From Thelephora terrestris (lineage: Eukaryota; Basidiomycota; Agaricomycetes; Thelephorales; Thelephoraceae): a DNA stretch of 64,000 nt. Under the pieces are notes generated by a model, which made no database searches, was not told the origin of the DNA, and saw only the letters and a list, made by a program, of their open reading frames with translations. The translations under genes and the position numbers were made by a program. Numbering within the stretch: the first letter of the stretch is position 1; the number at the start of each line of letters is the position of its first letter. Location: contig WIUZ02000026.1 of the NCBI GenBank assembly GCA_015956445.1, forward strand, positions 248,001-312,000, read 5' to 3'. Of this stretch, positions 25,095 through 36,564 are shown one piece after another.

Positions 25095-25960
25095 TCCACC
25101 TTTGCTTACGAAAAGCGATAGTAAAGTGACAGATAACTTTTTTGCAATGTTGGTGATACGTTCTTCAGGCTGGCGAACGGTTGCCAAGATGGTACTTGCG
25201 GATGTACAGCCTGTGGCAGGGGGGTATTTCTCTAAGCACCTGGTGCAGTATACATGTTTTCAGGCAAGGGGAATGACTCAGCCGGTTCCTCAACGCATGG
25301 TGGACAACTGTGAGACCAGTTCAGCAGAGGAGGGCGGAGGGGCCTCTTTCTCGCTTCTCCCAGGAGCTTCTGCAATCTGTGCTCCGCGTTGTGACCTCCT
25401 CCAACGGACAAAGTATGGTTTGGATGTGGTGTGCAGCCAGACGTTGTGTTCTCCTAGCATTTCGCCAAGAATTTCCATGCCTTTGTGGATGAAGAAGCCC
25501 CATGTTCACCTGGAAGCCGAGTGCAGCGAGCAATTTCATCTGCTTCTTAATTTCGCGCCAGGCGCGATTTATGGCTGCCTCCGAACCATAAACACTGAGA
25601 ACCCACCTTGTCTTGTCAAAGCGAACATATGCCCCGAATTGTCATAGCAGGTGGGCGAAACACCCATCACCCTGCCAGTTGATCGAAAACCTGTCCCAGA
25701 CTTCTGGAACCTTGCCTTGAGCAATCTCCTCAATCTTCAGCTTCAGCGCCCCAACTGCTTTCGTGTCAATCCCAACCACCTGAATGAGACAACCCGGTGG
25801 GTGCATGTACCTCGTTGCCATGATTTGAGCAGTTCGCTCGCGACCGTACTAAAGTTCCAGTCCATTGTAAATCTCCTTCTGAGCATTGTAATGTTGGGGG
25901 GAATGAGAGTGAATATTGGCTGGAAAACGCGAGGAATAATCGTGCGTGTGTGGGGGCTAG
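25095..25960 (-). pseudogene. Probable remnant of an RBR-type E3 ubiquitin ligase (KH-like region plus start of RING)
   Basis: Reading the minus strand in shifting frames gives, in order: TKAVGALKLKIEEIAQG; FGAYVRFDKTRWVLSVYGS followed by AINRAWREIKKQMKLLAA; then, after a frame change, MEILGEMLGEHNVWLHTTS; and finally KHVYCTRCLEKY. In some fungal RBR ligases a region with repeated strand-helix motifs (IDKRxRxLxxYG; GLxxLxxxLGxxNVxLDxxS) precedes a RING1 with GHxYCxxCL. The order and spacing match that plan. Several frame changes and stop codons mean it is not functional. It lies directly beside transposase N-terminal coding sequence (26102-25968), suggesting capture or insertion. The match is from memory of the family pattern, so confidence is moderate. 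Confidence 0.5.
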
Positions 25961-25967
25961 GAAATCT

Positions 25968-26786
25968 AGCTCAGTGGCTTCCAACCACAGATACACCTTG
26001 TCTGCCTTTTCCGACGTTTAGCCAGCACAACATGTTTGTGATTTGTTGTCGTTGCACCACCATTTAACATGGAGGCTTTCGCGCTGCGTTTTGGTGGTGG
26101 CATGCTGGGATAGATCATCAGAAAAACCAATGGAAGATCCTGATGGGTTTTGAGGCTCATGAGGCGGGGAAATTCGTTTTGTTTTGTGTCCCATGCACCA
26201 CCAAGGGCGTTGTTGATGATGGCCTGGTAAGTACCCCCGCTGCTGACGAGCCAGGAAGGTGAGCTTGCATCGGTATCTCCCGATGATCTCTGCTGAGTTT
26301 GACTTTCCTAATTTATTCCTTGGTTTTTTCTATCTTAGGACTGATCGACTTCACCGCCTTCCGACTTGTGCTTGTGTGAGCCCCTTTACAAGAGGAAATG
26401 TCTCTACTCTCATTTGAGCTGATCCTGATCGCCTCAGCAGGTTGAATCTAATTTTTTGATGATGGAGCCCCGAGCCGTCCCTCCCACTCAACCTTGATAA
26501 CTCCGATAACCACTTAACATATTAAGTAAGCAAAATAGAACAAAATATTACAAAAATTGTATATTGATAACTCCGCCTTGGAACGTTGAGGGGAAGGCAT
26601 TTTAAGACCTAGGATTCACAAAGGCCGTGTATCCAAACAAAAACTAGGTCTCATTGCTCAGATAGGGGCCGACGTGAAAGAGGAGTTATTACTCTGTGAC
26701 TTTTTGTCACGGTTTCTGATAAGTTTGGCTGGGAGACAGACCGTGGGACACGAACGTCATTGGTCGAAACTGAACGAACGCAACCT
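25968..26786 (-). mobile_element. Truncated second Tc1-like element (right end and first exon only)
   Basis: The right end reads, on the minus strand from 26786, AGGTTGCGTTCGTTCAG, a diverged copy of the 21114-23910 TIR, next to a TA at 26787-26788. The subterminal DNA to about 26490 matches 23615-23910. An ATG at 26102 opens MPPPKRSAKASMLNGGATTT, matching the first exon of the intact copy. About 340 bp of extra DNA sits between this exon and the matching end. No transposase catalytic region and no left end are present; the E3-ligase-like remnant takes that place. Confidence 0.75.
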
Positions 26787-26905
26787 TAGATAGAGTCAAA
26801 CATGGTCTGTCTGCTGCACAGCCTGGTCTGTGCACAGATGACTAAGTCTCTTGGTAATAATATAAAAATAGAATGAGTTGTGCTGACCCATCCACAATAA
26901 CACAG

Positions 26906-27873
26906 CAAATGGCAACCGGGACAATTCTCTCACAGGTGATCATGCCTGTCACCATCTTTGGCTGGTGTTCTACATCCGTAATGATCACCTGTGAAAGAAT
27001 TTATCCTGATGGGCACACGACCATCACCCAACCAGCAGGCAACTTGGTTTGCCACCTTCACTGCCCCACCAGCTGTGTTTTATTTTTCCATTCTTCTTGG
27101 TATGGTGACACACTTTGATGTGTTTGTGTGTGTTCCCACATGCTGGTCATGTTCTGTTCTTTTCTCTATTTTGCCTACTGGGTTGTGCCCCTGGACCTAG
27201 TGGCAAACACCACAGGTCCTTGGGTGTAGCTCAGGTCATGGTTGCACTCCACTTATGGACCTAGTTGCAAATGCGATGATGGGTCCATAGGTGTGGTGTG
27301 TTCATTTCTCTGTCCCTCTTCTGTGTTGTGCTCATGGGCTTGGTGGCACATACCACAGGTCCTTGAGTGTGGTGTGTTTTCTCCTCTGTTTTGCCTACTG
27401 GGTCATACCCAAGGACCTGTCAAATGCCACAGGTCCTTGGGTATGACCCAAAACAGAGAAACAGACACACCAAACTCAAGTACCTGTGGTGTGTGCCACC
27501 AGGCCCATGAGCACAACACAGAAGAGGAACAGAGAAATGAACACACCACACCTATGGACCCATCATCGCATTTGCAACTAGGTCCATAAGTGGAGTGCAA
27601 CCATGACCTGAGCTACACCCAAGGACCTGTGGTGTTTGCCACTAGGTCCAGGGGCACAACCCAGTAGGCAAAATAGAGAAAAGAACAGAACATGACCAGC
27701 ATGTGGGAACACACACAAACACATCAAAGTGTGTCACCATACCAAGAAGAATGGAAAAATAAAACACAGCTGGTGGGGCAGTGAAGGTGGCAAACCAAGT
27801 TGCCTGCTGGTTGAGTGATGGTCGTGTGCCCATCAGGATAAATTCTCTCACAGGTGATCATTATGGATGTGGA
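26906..27873. repeat. Foldback: ~450 bp inverted arms with 9-nt loop
   Basis: The left arm (26972-27420) and right arm (27430-27869) are reverse complements with only scattered mismatches and small indels; the centre is AAGGACCTGT, nine bases, ACAGGTCCTT. Both outer ends carry GATCACCTGTGA followed by AGAATTTATCCTGATG. A third copy of that terminus, inverted, lies just outside the left arm (26924-26940), so two termini face each other across about 40 bp. Each arm includes units of the minisatellite found at 33.6-36.1 kb. ORFs of 115, 81 and 69 codons here occur in mirrored pairs and are by-products of the inversion. Confidence 0.88.
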
Positions 27874-27884
27874 CTTACACCTTC

Positions 27885-28740
27885 CTCCTGTCTTGGGTGA
27901 CTCAAATCTTCCCCCAAGGCTCTAAAAATCACAGTATTGGATATGTGTACTTGATAAATGTTATGTTGTAAAGTGAGTCCTTGGGAGCGGTGGAAGCAGA
28001 TGGGGATGTTATACCAGTAGGCAGCCCCAGAGCCCATGAATACCTAAAGAAGTCATATCCCGCAATGCAAAGATGCATGTACAGGAAATTAGAAGGGATT
28101 GAGGCTCTCCTACCCCCTTGAGTTGGAGAGGAGGGCTGAGCTCCATCCACAAGACTCTAAAATTTCATCAATTGTGCAAGCCTTTCATATCTCTCCACCT
28201 GGGTGGGAGGGGTGAAAGAATTATGCCCATGATGAAGATTAAGAAGAAGATCATATCCCAGACAATCTATTTGCCTGGAATATAGTTCAGAGTACAGGCC
28301 CAGATATACAGGAGCTTCACTATAAGTGGGGGAACTTTTCTACCTTCCCACCCATGTGAGGAGGAGCTAAAGACTTGCACAGTCACCTAAAAACCTACAT
28401 CTGTTATCCACATGGTTTGGGTATTCCTCAGACGATTTCCTCCAACTTATGGAATTTTCGGAGCCTCGTGGATGAAGCTCAGCCCTCCTCTCCAACTCAA
28501 GAGGGTCGGAGGGCCTCAATCCCTTTCAAGCTCCTGTACACACATCTTTGTATTGTGGAATGTCTCTTCTATTCATGGGGATTTGTGCTGCCTACTAAGA
28601 TAGCACACAAATCGACTTCCATCCCTCCCAGCACCCACCCTACCCATCTTGGTGGAAAAGGGCTGGAGGCCAAACCTTTGTCGAAGAATCTTGAATTGTT
28701 TTTCCTGTACTATGGAAGATTTACAAGGTATTAGCGTCTA
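27885..28740. repeat. Inverted repeat and diverged copies of the ~295 bp repeat family
   Basis: 27995-28150 and 28455-28610 are reverse complements at roughly 75-80 percent by eye; the best part reads GCTCAGCCCTCCTCTCCAAC on the plus strand at about 28472. Near 27893 the plus strand contains GGGTGACTCAAATC followed by GCTCTAAAAATCACAG, both hallmarks of the repeat tandemly arrayed at 30.9-31.9 kb. No gene is recognised in this stretch. Confidence 0.6.
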
Positions 28741-29020
28741 CTTCTGTGATTTTCAGAGCCTTCTGGAACAATTTGGGTTATTTCCTCCCAACACACAGGA
28801 GGGCCCAACTCCAATCATGCAGGTCTCTTCCAAAGTTCCGGATTTCTCTTGAGAGTCCTGCTTGCTTCTATAGTAGTCTGGGAAATTTAGATATAATACT
28901 TTGATGGGCTCATACATTTGCCCAGTTCACCTTAGTGACCATGTGGAAATATCCCAAAGGTGGCCCACAGCTTTTTCCAAAAGTCATCTTGAATCCCTCC
29001 CCCCCATGCTTCTGAGTTGG
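28741..29020 (-). repeat. Inverted fragment of the ~295 bp repeat, left of F-box gene 2
   Basis: On the minus strand it reads GAGGGATTCAAGATG, then ATATTTCCACATGGTCAC, then GAACTGGGCAAATGTATGAG, matching in order the unit at 31.2-31.6 kb and 38.7-39.1 kb. Together with the plus-strand array starting at 30895 it brackets the F-box gene with inverted copies of one family. Confidence 0.65.
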
Positions 29021-29351
29021 TAAACGTTCGTAATCAAACTTGAAGAGAGTGGATACAATCACGTAGGCATATAACGGTCATCGCTCAAGAATCGGTACTT
29101 AACTGCCGAATTTTATCAACCACAAACAACTGACAAAAACCAACGGAACAGCCGGAGGGGGAGGAACATTGACAACGGAACTGATCGCAAATGGCCTTCA
29201 TGGGGTAAAGCAACCCCGGATTTACAGTGGGCAACAGTCTCAGCCAAAAGTCGATCAGTTGACAACAAGACCCCCCTCCTTGCCGTTGCGGGGATCACAA
29301 TGTGCGACCCCACGAAATCACATCAATGACAACCAAATCACAAATGAATAG

Positions 29352-29362
29352 TATATATATAA
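29352..29362 (+). promoter_or_regulatory. TATA-like box of F-box gene 2
   Basis: TATATATATAA lies 49 bp upstream of the ATG at 29411, a plausible core promoter element. The short distance implies a short leader. Inferred from position only. Confidence 0.5.
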
Positions 29363-29410
29363 TGAGTTGATCTTGGCTGCTGGTCAACCACAGTCCAGTT
29401 AACAACTGTC

Positions 29411-30683
29411 ATGTCGCCTCCCTTCCTTGCACAGGAGCTTCTGGACCATATAGCTGACTACCTTCACGACGATCGTGAGTCACTTCAGGGATGCTCCCTT
29501 GTCTCCAAGTCATGGGTCTCAAGAACCCGCAAGCACCTGTTTGCATATGTCACTTTCAGGACCGGCGAAAACTTACAGCTGTGGAAGCATACGTTCCCCG
29601 ATCCACTCTCCTCTCCAGGCCACCACACCCGGTTTCTCTGCATTAGCTCGGTCTATGCCGTGTTGGAAGATAAAGGGGCAAGCTGGATCCAGGCTTTCTC
29701 AAATGTTCATTCCTTCAAGGTCTACACCGGGGAGAAAAACCTTGACATTCCAGGAGTCATCCCCTTCATTTCCCTTGTCCCATTCCATGGATTCTCCGCC
29801 GCCCTCGAATCGCTCACCATCGGGATCCACGACTTGCCCTGTGAAGAAGTGCTGGAGTTTATCTTGTCTTTCCCACTTTTGAAGGATTTAGATGTCATCA
29901 GATTGGGAGACCAAGGGGAAGATTTGGAAGAGGACCAAATGAACCTCCAGATTCCGTCGGCCTTCCCTCCACTCTCTGGGACCTTGGATCTCACGGCAGT
30001 CCGTGATAATCTCCTCGACTTTTCAGTCAATAAACTATTGAAGCTGCCCAATGGGATCCACTTCAAGAGGCTTCGCCTATGGCACAGAGACATAGGGGAT
30101 GCAAGTGAAAGGAACGTTGCTGCCATAAGGGACCTCATTGACCAGTGTTCCCCAACACTCAAAGACCTTTGCATCTGCTTTGATGGTGGGGTTATGCAAC
30201 ACCTGTCCACTGTAACATTTCTCAGATTAGTTTCTTTACTCAGAGACCTCAAGCTTGGAGGCTGGAAATGCAAACAACTTTTTCCTCGATCTCTCCATGG
30301 CAAAATACCTGGAATCTTTGACACTCCGTCCATGGGCATTGAATGTTGGGTGGGTCATCAGAACTCTCAAAACTGTCCCCAGCAATCACAAAACTATCAA
30401 GATCAGAGTTGTGTATGATATTGTATTTGTCGACCGTCCGGTCAGGGGTCTACAGTTCGGGGATGCAGTTGACCCTATCATCTTTGGACAGTGGTTGAAA
30501 CTCGATGGACTGGTTGTCCACCTCTGGGAGTCAAGCAAAATCACCACCAAAGTTTTTTGTCACGACCGGCTATGGCAACCCTGGGGGGTAGAGGTGGCAA
30601 CTAGGGCTCTGTTGCCAGAGGCAACAAGCAGAGGGCTTGTTGTGGTGGAGAGGTTCCATCACAGACTTTGGTTCTATGATTAG
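29411..30683 (+). CDS. F-box / leucine-rich-type protein 2, two exons
   Basis: Exons 29411-30185 and 30244-30683 (1215 nt, 404 aa). The intron (58 nt, GTGGGG donor, TTTACTCAG acceptor) is needed because exon 1 otherwise leaves the conserved frame; the join gives CFDETSSLEAGNANNF. The F-box reads AQELLDHIADYLHDDRESL with CSLVSKSWVSRTRKHLF. The later Leu-rich strands (FPLLKDLDV; LLKLPNGIHFKRL) match F-box gene 1 closely, so the two are paralogues about 9.6 kb apart. F-box 2 lacks the first intron of F-box 1. Probable Skp1-binding adaptor of an SCF ubiquitin ligase; target unknown. It is bracketed by inverted copies of the ~295 bp repeat. Confidence 0.87.
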
Positions 30684-30894
30684 GGGTAGGCACTTTTGCT
30701 CGGTTGTGTCCTCTTCTGACATTTGGGCTTATTGGTTCAGCCTTTGTGACTGGTGTCCAAAGCCACACCCTGCTCAAACCAAAACTGCTCATCGGTCCCA
30801 ATAGAATTTTGATTTTGTTTGATTAAAGGGTGACTTAGGACTGTGAGTTAGAACAACAACATTTAATCTCCCCCAGGAAGACTTGAATATCATA

Positions 30895-31860
30895 GAGGAC
30901 ATCTGTGGGATCAATCCCCACCCACTCTGAAGAAAATTGGCGGACCGGTTTTCGAGATATTTCCACATCTTTACCAGGAGGAAAAGTGTCCTCTGGGCAA
31001 ATGTATGAGTGCATTAGAGTCCCATAGTAGGGTTCCCTAGACTACTATAGGGCCAAGGAGGACCTTCCAGGAGAAATCCAGAATTTTGGAGGTGTCCTGC
31101 ATGATTTGACTTTGTGCCTCCTGTGTGTTGGGGAGGGGGTGACCCAAATGGTTCCACAATGCTCTAAAAATCACAGAAGTGGACACATACACCTTGTAGA
31201 TGCTCATAAGGATGGGGGAGAGGGTTTCAGGATTTTTAGGCAAAGGTCTGGACCTCCTGTTTGGACATTTCCATATGCTCACCAGGGGGAACTGGGCAAA
31301 TGTGTGAGCACATCAGGGTCCAGTATCCACATTCCCCAGACTACTATAGCACCAAGGAGGACCTTCCAGGAGAGATCAAGAATTTTGGAGGTGTCCTGCA
31401 TGATTGGATCCCCTTGTGGGTGTTGGGAGGGGGTGACCCAAATGGTTCCACAATGCTCTAAAAATCACAGAAGTGAACACATATACCTTGTAGATGCTCA
31501 TGAGGATGGGAGAGAAGGATTAAAGATTTTTGGGCAAAGGTCTGGCCCTCCTGTTTGGACATTTCCACATGCTCACCAGGGGGAACTGGGAAAATGTATG
31601 AGCACATCAAGGTCCCATGTCTGCATTCCCCAAGCTACTATAGCACCAAGGAGGACCTTCCAGGAGAGATCAAGAATTTTGGAGGTGTCCTGCATGATTG
31701 GACCCCCTTGTGGGTGTTGGGAGGGGGTGACCCAAATGGTTCCACAATGCTCTAAAAATCACAGAAGTGAACACATATATCTCTTAGATGCTCATAAGCA
31801 TGGGGGAGAGGGATTCAGGATTTTTGGGCCCAGACCTTTACCACCAAGATGGGTGCAATG
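30895..31860 (+). repeat. Tandem repeat, unit about 294-299 bp, ~3 copies plus a 5' leader
   Basis: The marker GACCTTCCAGGAG occurs at 31061, 31360 and 31654. Each unit contains GGTTCCACAATGCTCTAAAA and TCCTGTTTGGACATTTCCA. The leader, from GAGGACATCTGTGGGATC (30895) to the first marker, is repeated almost exactly at 38353-38520. Because the later unit length is divisible by three, an uninterrupted 251-codon frame (31106-31861) runs through the array; I regard it as a by-product. Confidence 0.85.
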
Positions 31861-33639
31861 AATGGTCAGGAGGCATGGGGGTGGATTTGAAATGCTGCAA
31901 CCAGTGAGCAGGACAGAGAGCACATCTCACAGTTCCAAGCCCTATGTACAAGGAGCCTGGATAGACTTGAGGTTGTCCCACCCTTGTTGGCTGGGAGAGG
32001 AGGGGCCTTGAATGACTGGGCCTTGGCAACTCTAGGGGGTTGGTTATGAGGCACACTGGTTATCCGCACAGGATAGGATACAACTAGAGAATGCAGAGGC
32101 AGAAAGTCAGCAACATGAGGAGTTTAGTGTGGATATTTTCCCATCCTGCTCTCTTTGAGAGGGCGGGTTGAGATGATTCCACAAGGGACTAAAAATCACA
32201 GGAGTGCATGTACACACTCAACAGACCTTACAAACTGTGGGGACAAAGAATCCAGGGTTTTTGTACAAACATCTGGTCCTCCATCTCCCACCCAGCAAGA
32301 TGGGAGACTTGAAGGTGAGAATGGCAAGACAGATCACAAGAACCTAGGAGACGAAATACAAGATAATAAGGGGACCACAGGGAAACTCTAACGGTACTGC
32401 TAGGCTTCAAGAGAGAAGAAGAAGAAAGAGGAAAAGGAGAGAGAAGCTGGCTGCTTGATTGGGATAAAGGTATTTAGTATTTAGATATATATAAAAGTAG
32501 GAAAGCTCTGAGAAGCCAAGGGATAGAGAAGAAATGAACAAAGGGAAGCTGATAAAAAAGAGAGGAGGGGAGAGATCACATTAGACAGAAGAGAAAAGTA
32601 GGAGCAAGACGTGTGGCTGAGAAATAAACCAAAAGTATTAGTAGCTAGAGAGCATAAATGGTGCAGAGAGGAGGTGTGAAAATGTTGGGGAATGCACAAA
32701 GGTGATGGGAAATAAAACCACCACTAAGGGAGAATGTGAGTTGCAGATATTGACTGTGGGTCTAGAGTTGCAGGTCAGGAACACAGATCACAGGTGGGAG
32801 ATGATGAATGCAGGTCCAGGGGGTTAAAGATGAAACTGAAATACTACAAAGAGAGTAGAACAAAGAAACAATAATAGTCAGACAGATGGAAGGGATATAG
32901 AAGTGTGAGAAGGCAGAAAAAAGGTGGGGCCAGTTCATAAAGAGACAAACAAAGAGAAAGAAAGGCTGTGCCTAGTCAGGATGGTGGACAGGTCTTGGTG
33001 ACATTTTGTAAGCCTCCTGTGGCAGCTGTTGAGGGTGAGATAAGGTAGTGTTCAGCCCCATCTTTGAATAGATGCATGACAATGTATGGGACATACTACA
33101 TCCAGGGACCAGCTGTGTCTGCAATTCAATTGGTGAATATAGGGAGAAAAATACATCATACCGATGCCAAGCTGTGTCTGCAACTCAGTCAATGGGTATT
33201 TAGCTTCTTAGAGTCAATAGTAAAAATCACTACATCTCTGAAATTTCAGGAACAGTCCAAGCCAATTGCAGATGCAACTTGGCCTTTGAGACTGAAAAGA
33301 AATGTAAATCCTGAACAATGCAGAGGAATTTGGAAGTAATGTGTGAAAACATAAACAAATTCTCAGCCTCCAGCAACTTGACTTTTGGTAAGATACCACA
33401 TTCAAGCACATAAATATGAAAAGTGCCAGCTTCATGGGGTGTTAGACATGCTGGGCTTTCTGTACAGAATCTGGCATAGAAAAGGCGTATGAAATCCACC
33501 CTTATGTGCACAGAGACAAAACCAATTGCTTCAGCAACCTAGTCTTTGGTGAGCACCACCTTCCAGCACAAAAATGTGCAAAGCTCCAGCTTCCTGGGGG
33601 CATAGACATGCTGGGCTTTACACAAGGTATGGCAGGGAA
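31861..33639. other. No gene; diverged repeats and purine-rich low-complexity DNA
   Basis: 32150-32310 is a diverged copy of the ~295 bp family (GACTAAAAATCACAGGAGTG). 32400-32960 is A/G-rich low-complexity sequence. Around 33100-33340 a short phrase (AGCTGTGTCTGCAA) is repeated. 33535-33640 matches 34985-35095 and leads into the minisatellite. ORFs here are short and unconvincing. Confidence 0.5.
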
Positions 33640-36092
33640 GGGTAGAAAAAACACACCACACCTCAGAACCCATCGTGTTTGCAACTAGGTCCATCAGTGG
33701 GATGCAACCATGGCCTGACTACACCCAAGGACCTGTGGCATTTGCCTCTAGGCCCAGGAGCATAAGCCAGTAGGCAAACAAAGAAACAGGCACATCACAC
33801 TCAAGTACCTGTGGTATATGCCACCAGGTCCATGAGCATAACACAAAAGAGAAAGAGAGGAATAAACACACCACACCTCAGAACCTGTTGCGTTTGCAAC
33901 TAGGTCCATCAGTGAGATGCAACCATGGCCTGACTACACCCAAGGGCCTGTGGCGTTTGCCTCTAGGCCCAGGGGCATAAGCCAGTAGGCAAACAAAAAA
34001 ACAGACACATCACACTCAGGTACCTGTGGTATGTGCCACCAGGTCCATGAGCATAACAGAGAAGAGAAAGAGAGGAATAAACACACCACACCTCAGAACC
34101 TGTTGCGTTTGCAACTAGGTCCATCAGTGAGATGCAACCATGGCCTGACTACACCCAAGGGCCTGTGGCGTTTGCCTCTAGGCCCAGGGGCATAAGCCAG
34201 TAGGCAAACAAAGAAACAGACACATCACACTCAGGTACCTGTGGTATGTGCCACCAGGTCCATGAGCATAACAGAGAAGAGAAAGAGAGGAATAAACACA
34301 CCACACCTCAGAACCTGTTGCGTCTGCAACTAGGTCCATCAGTGGGATGCAACCATGGCCTGACTACACCCAAGGACCTGTGGCGTTTGCCTCTAGGCCC
34401 AGGGGCATAAGCCAGTAGGCAAACAAAGAAACAGACACATCACACTCAGGTACCTGTGGTATGTGCCACCAGGTCCATGAGCATAACAGAGAAGAGAAAG
34501 AGAGGAATAAACACACCACACCTCAGAACCTGTTGCGTCTGCAACTAGGTCCATCAGTGGGATGCAACCATGGCCTGACTACACCCAAGGACCTGTGGCG
34601 TTTGCCTCTAGGCCCAGGGGCATAAGCCAGTAGGCAAACAAAAAAACAGACACATCACACTCAGGTACCTGTGGTATGTGCCACCAGGTCCATGAGCATA
34701 ACAGAGAAGAGAAAGAGAGGAATAAACACACCACACCTCAGAACCTGTTGCGTTTGCAACTAGGTCCATCAGTGAGATGCAACCATGGCCTGACTACACC
34801 CAAGGGCCTGTGGCGTTTGCCTCTAGGCCCAGGGGCATAAGCCAGTAGGCAAACAAAAAAACAGACACATCACACTCAGGTACCTGTGGTATGTGCCACC
34901 AGGTCCATGAGCATAACAGAGAAGAGAAAACAGAGAAGTAAATGCATCACACCCAGGAACCTATCGCGTCTGCAACTAGGTCCCCAAGCCTTGGGTGAGA
35001 CACTATCTTCCAGCACATTAATGTGCAAAGCTCCAGCTTCCTGGGGGTATAGACGTGCTGGGCTTTACACAAGGTATGGCAGGGAAGGGTAGAAAAAACA
35101 CACCACACCTCAGAACCCATCGCGTTTGCAACTAGGTCCATCAGTGGGATGCAACCATGGCCTGACTACACCCAAGGACCTGTGGCGTTTGCCTCTAGGC
35201 CCAGGGGCATAAGCCAGTAGGCAAACGAAAAAACAGACACATCACACTCAGGTACCTGTGGTATGTGCCACCAGGTCCATGAGCATAACAGAGAAGAGAA
35301 AACAGAGAAGTAAATGCATCACACTTCAGAACCTGTTGCGTCTGCAACTAGGTCCATCAGTGAGATGCAACCATGGCCTGACTACACCCAAGGACCTGTG
35401 GCGTTTGCCTCTAGGCCCAGGGGCATAAGCCAGTAGGCAAACAAAGAAACAGACACATCACACTCAGGTACCTGTGGTATGTGCCACCAGGTCCATGAGC
35501 ATAACAGAGAAGAGAAAACAGAGAAGTAAATGCATCACACTTCAGAACCTGTTGCGTCTGCAACTAGGTCCATCAGTGAGATGCAACCATGGCCTGACTA
35601 CACCCAAGGACCTGTGGCGTTTGCCTCTAGGCCCAGGGGCATAAGCCAGTAGGCAAACAAAGAAACAGACACATCACACTCAGGTACCTGTGGTATGTGC
35701 CACCAGGTCCATGAGCATAACAGAGAAGAGAAAGAGAGGAATAAACACACCACACCTCAGAACCTGTTGCGTCTGCAACTAGGTCCATCAGTGGGATGCA
35801 ACCATGGCCTGACTACACCCAAGGACCTGTGGCGTTTGCCTCTAGGCCCAGGGGCATAAGCCAGTAGGCAAACAAAAAAACAGACACATCACACTCAGGT
35901 ACCTGTGGTATGTGCCACCAGGTCCATGAGCATAACAGAGAAGAGAAAACAGAGAAGTAAATGCATCACACCTCAGAACCTGTTGCGTCTGCAACTAGGT
36001 CCATCAGTGGGATGCAACCATGGCCTGACTACACCCAAGGACCTGTGGCGTTTGCCTCTAGGCCCAGGGGCATAAGCCAGTAGGCAAAAAAA
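33640..36092 (+). repeat. 215 bp minisatellite, about 11 units
   Basis: The marker CCTCAGAACCTGTTGCG falls at 33876, 34091, 34306, 34521 and 34736, exactly 215 bp apart, and continues with small variants to about 36090. One interruption at 34980-35095 repeats the sequence of 33535-33640, so the array has internal higher-order structure. The unit contains AACTAGGTCCATCAGTG, CACCCAAGGACCTGTGG and GCCACCAGGTCCATGAGCA, all of which also occur in the foldback arms at 27.0-27.9 kb. Confidence 0.92.
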
Positions 36093-36106
36093 CAGAAAAG
36101 CACATG

Positions 36107-36330
36107 TCAAAACCATGTGAAACACAAGAAAACATAAAAAACGCGTTTTTCATGTGTTAAAGCATGAAAAAACGCGTCATAACATGACCTGACACCAAAA
36201 AGGCATGAACAGAACAGGTTGAACATATGAAAACATAAAAAACGCGTTTTTTCCATGTCACAGCACAAAAAAAAACGCGTTTTTTGTGCATTGACATGGA
36301 AAAAGCGTGTCATGGTATGGCACAATACCA
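36107..36330. repeat. Cluster of A/T-rich hairpins centred on ACGCGT
   Basis: AAAAAACGCGTTTTT-type palindromes occur at about 36138, 36240 and 36276, plus AAAAAACGCGTC at 36166. The flanking phrases (GAAAACATAAAAAACGCG) are repeated. See the finding on this cluster. Confidence 0.7.
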
Positions 36331-36564
36331 AAGAAACCTAAAAGACACGAAAAAACACGTTAATTTGAAGCAAAAAATGAAAAAAACACGTACAAAACAC
36401 AAGGCAGGACATAAAGAAAATAGAATTGACTCACCACAACAGAGAAAGAGAATAAACACCACATATCATGTGGACTTCACCACATCAGAGGGTGGAAGTC
36501 ACCACATCAGGTGTGGGACACCAGGTAGTGGTGATGACGGGCGAGAGCAAGAGTGGTTGATGGG

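Noticed and set aside
27242-27600. Mirrored ORFs of 115 and 65 codons in the foldback
   Set aside because: They are reverse-complement images of each other produced by the palindrome, not genes.
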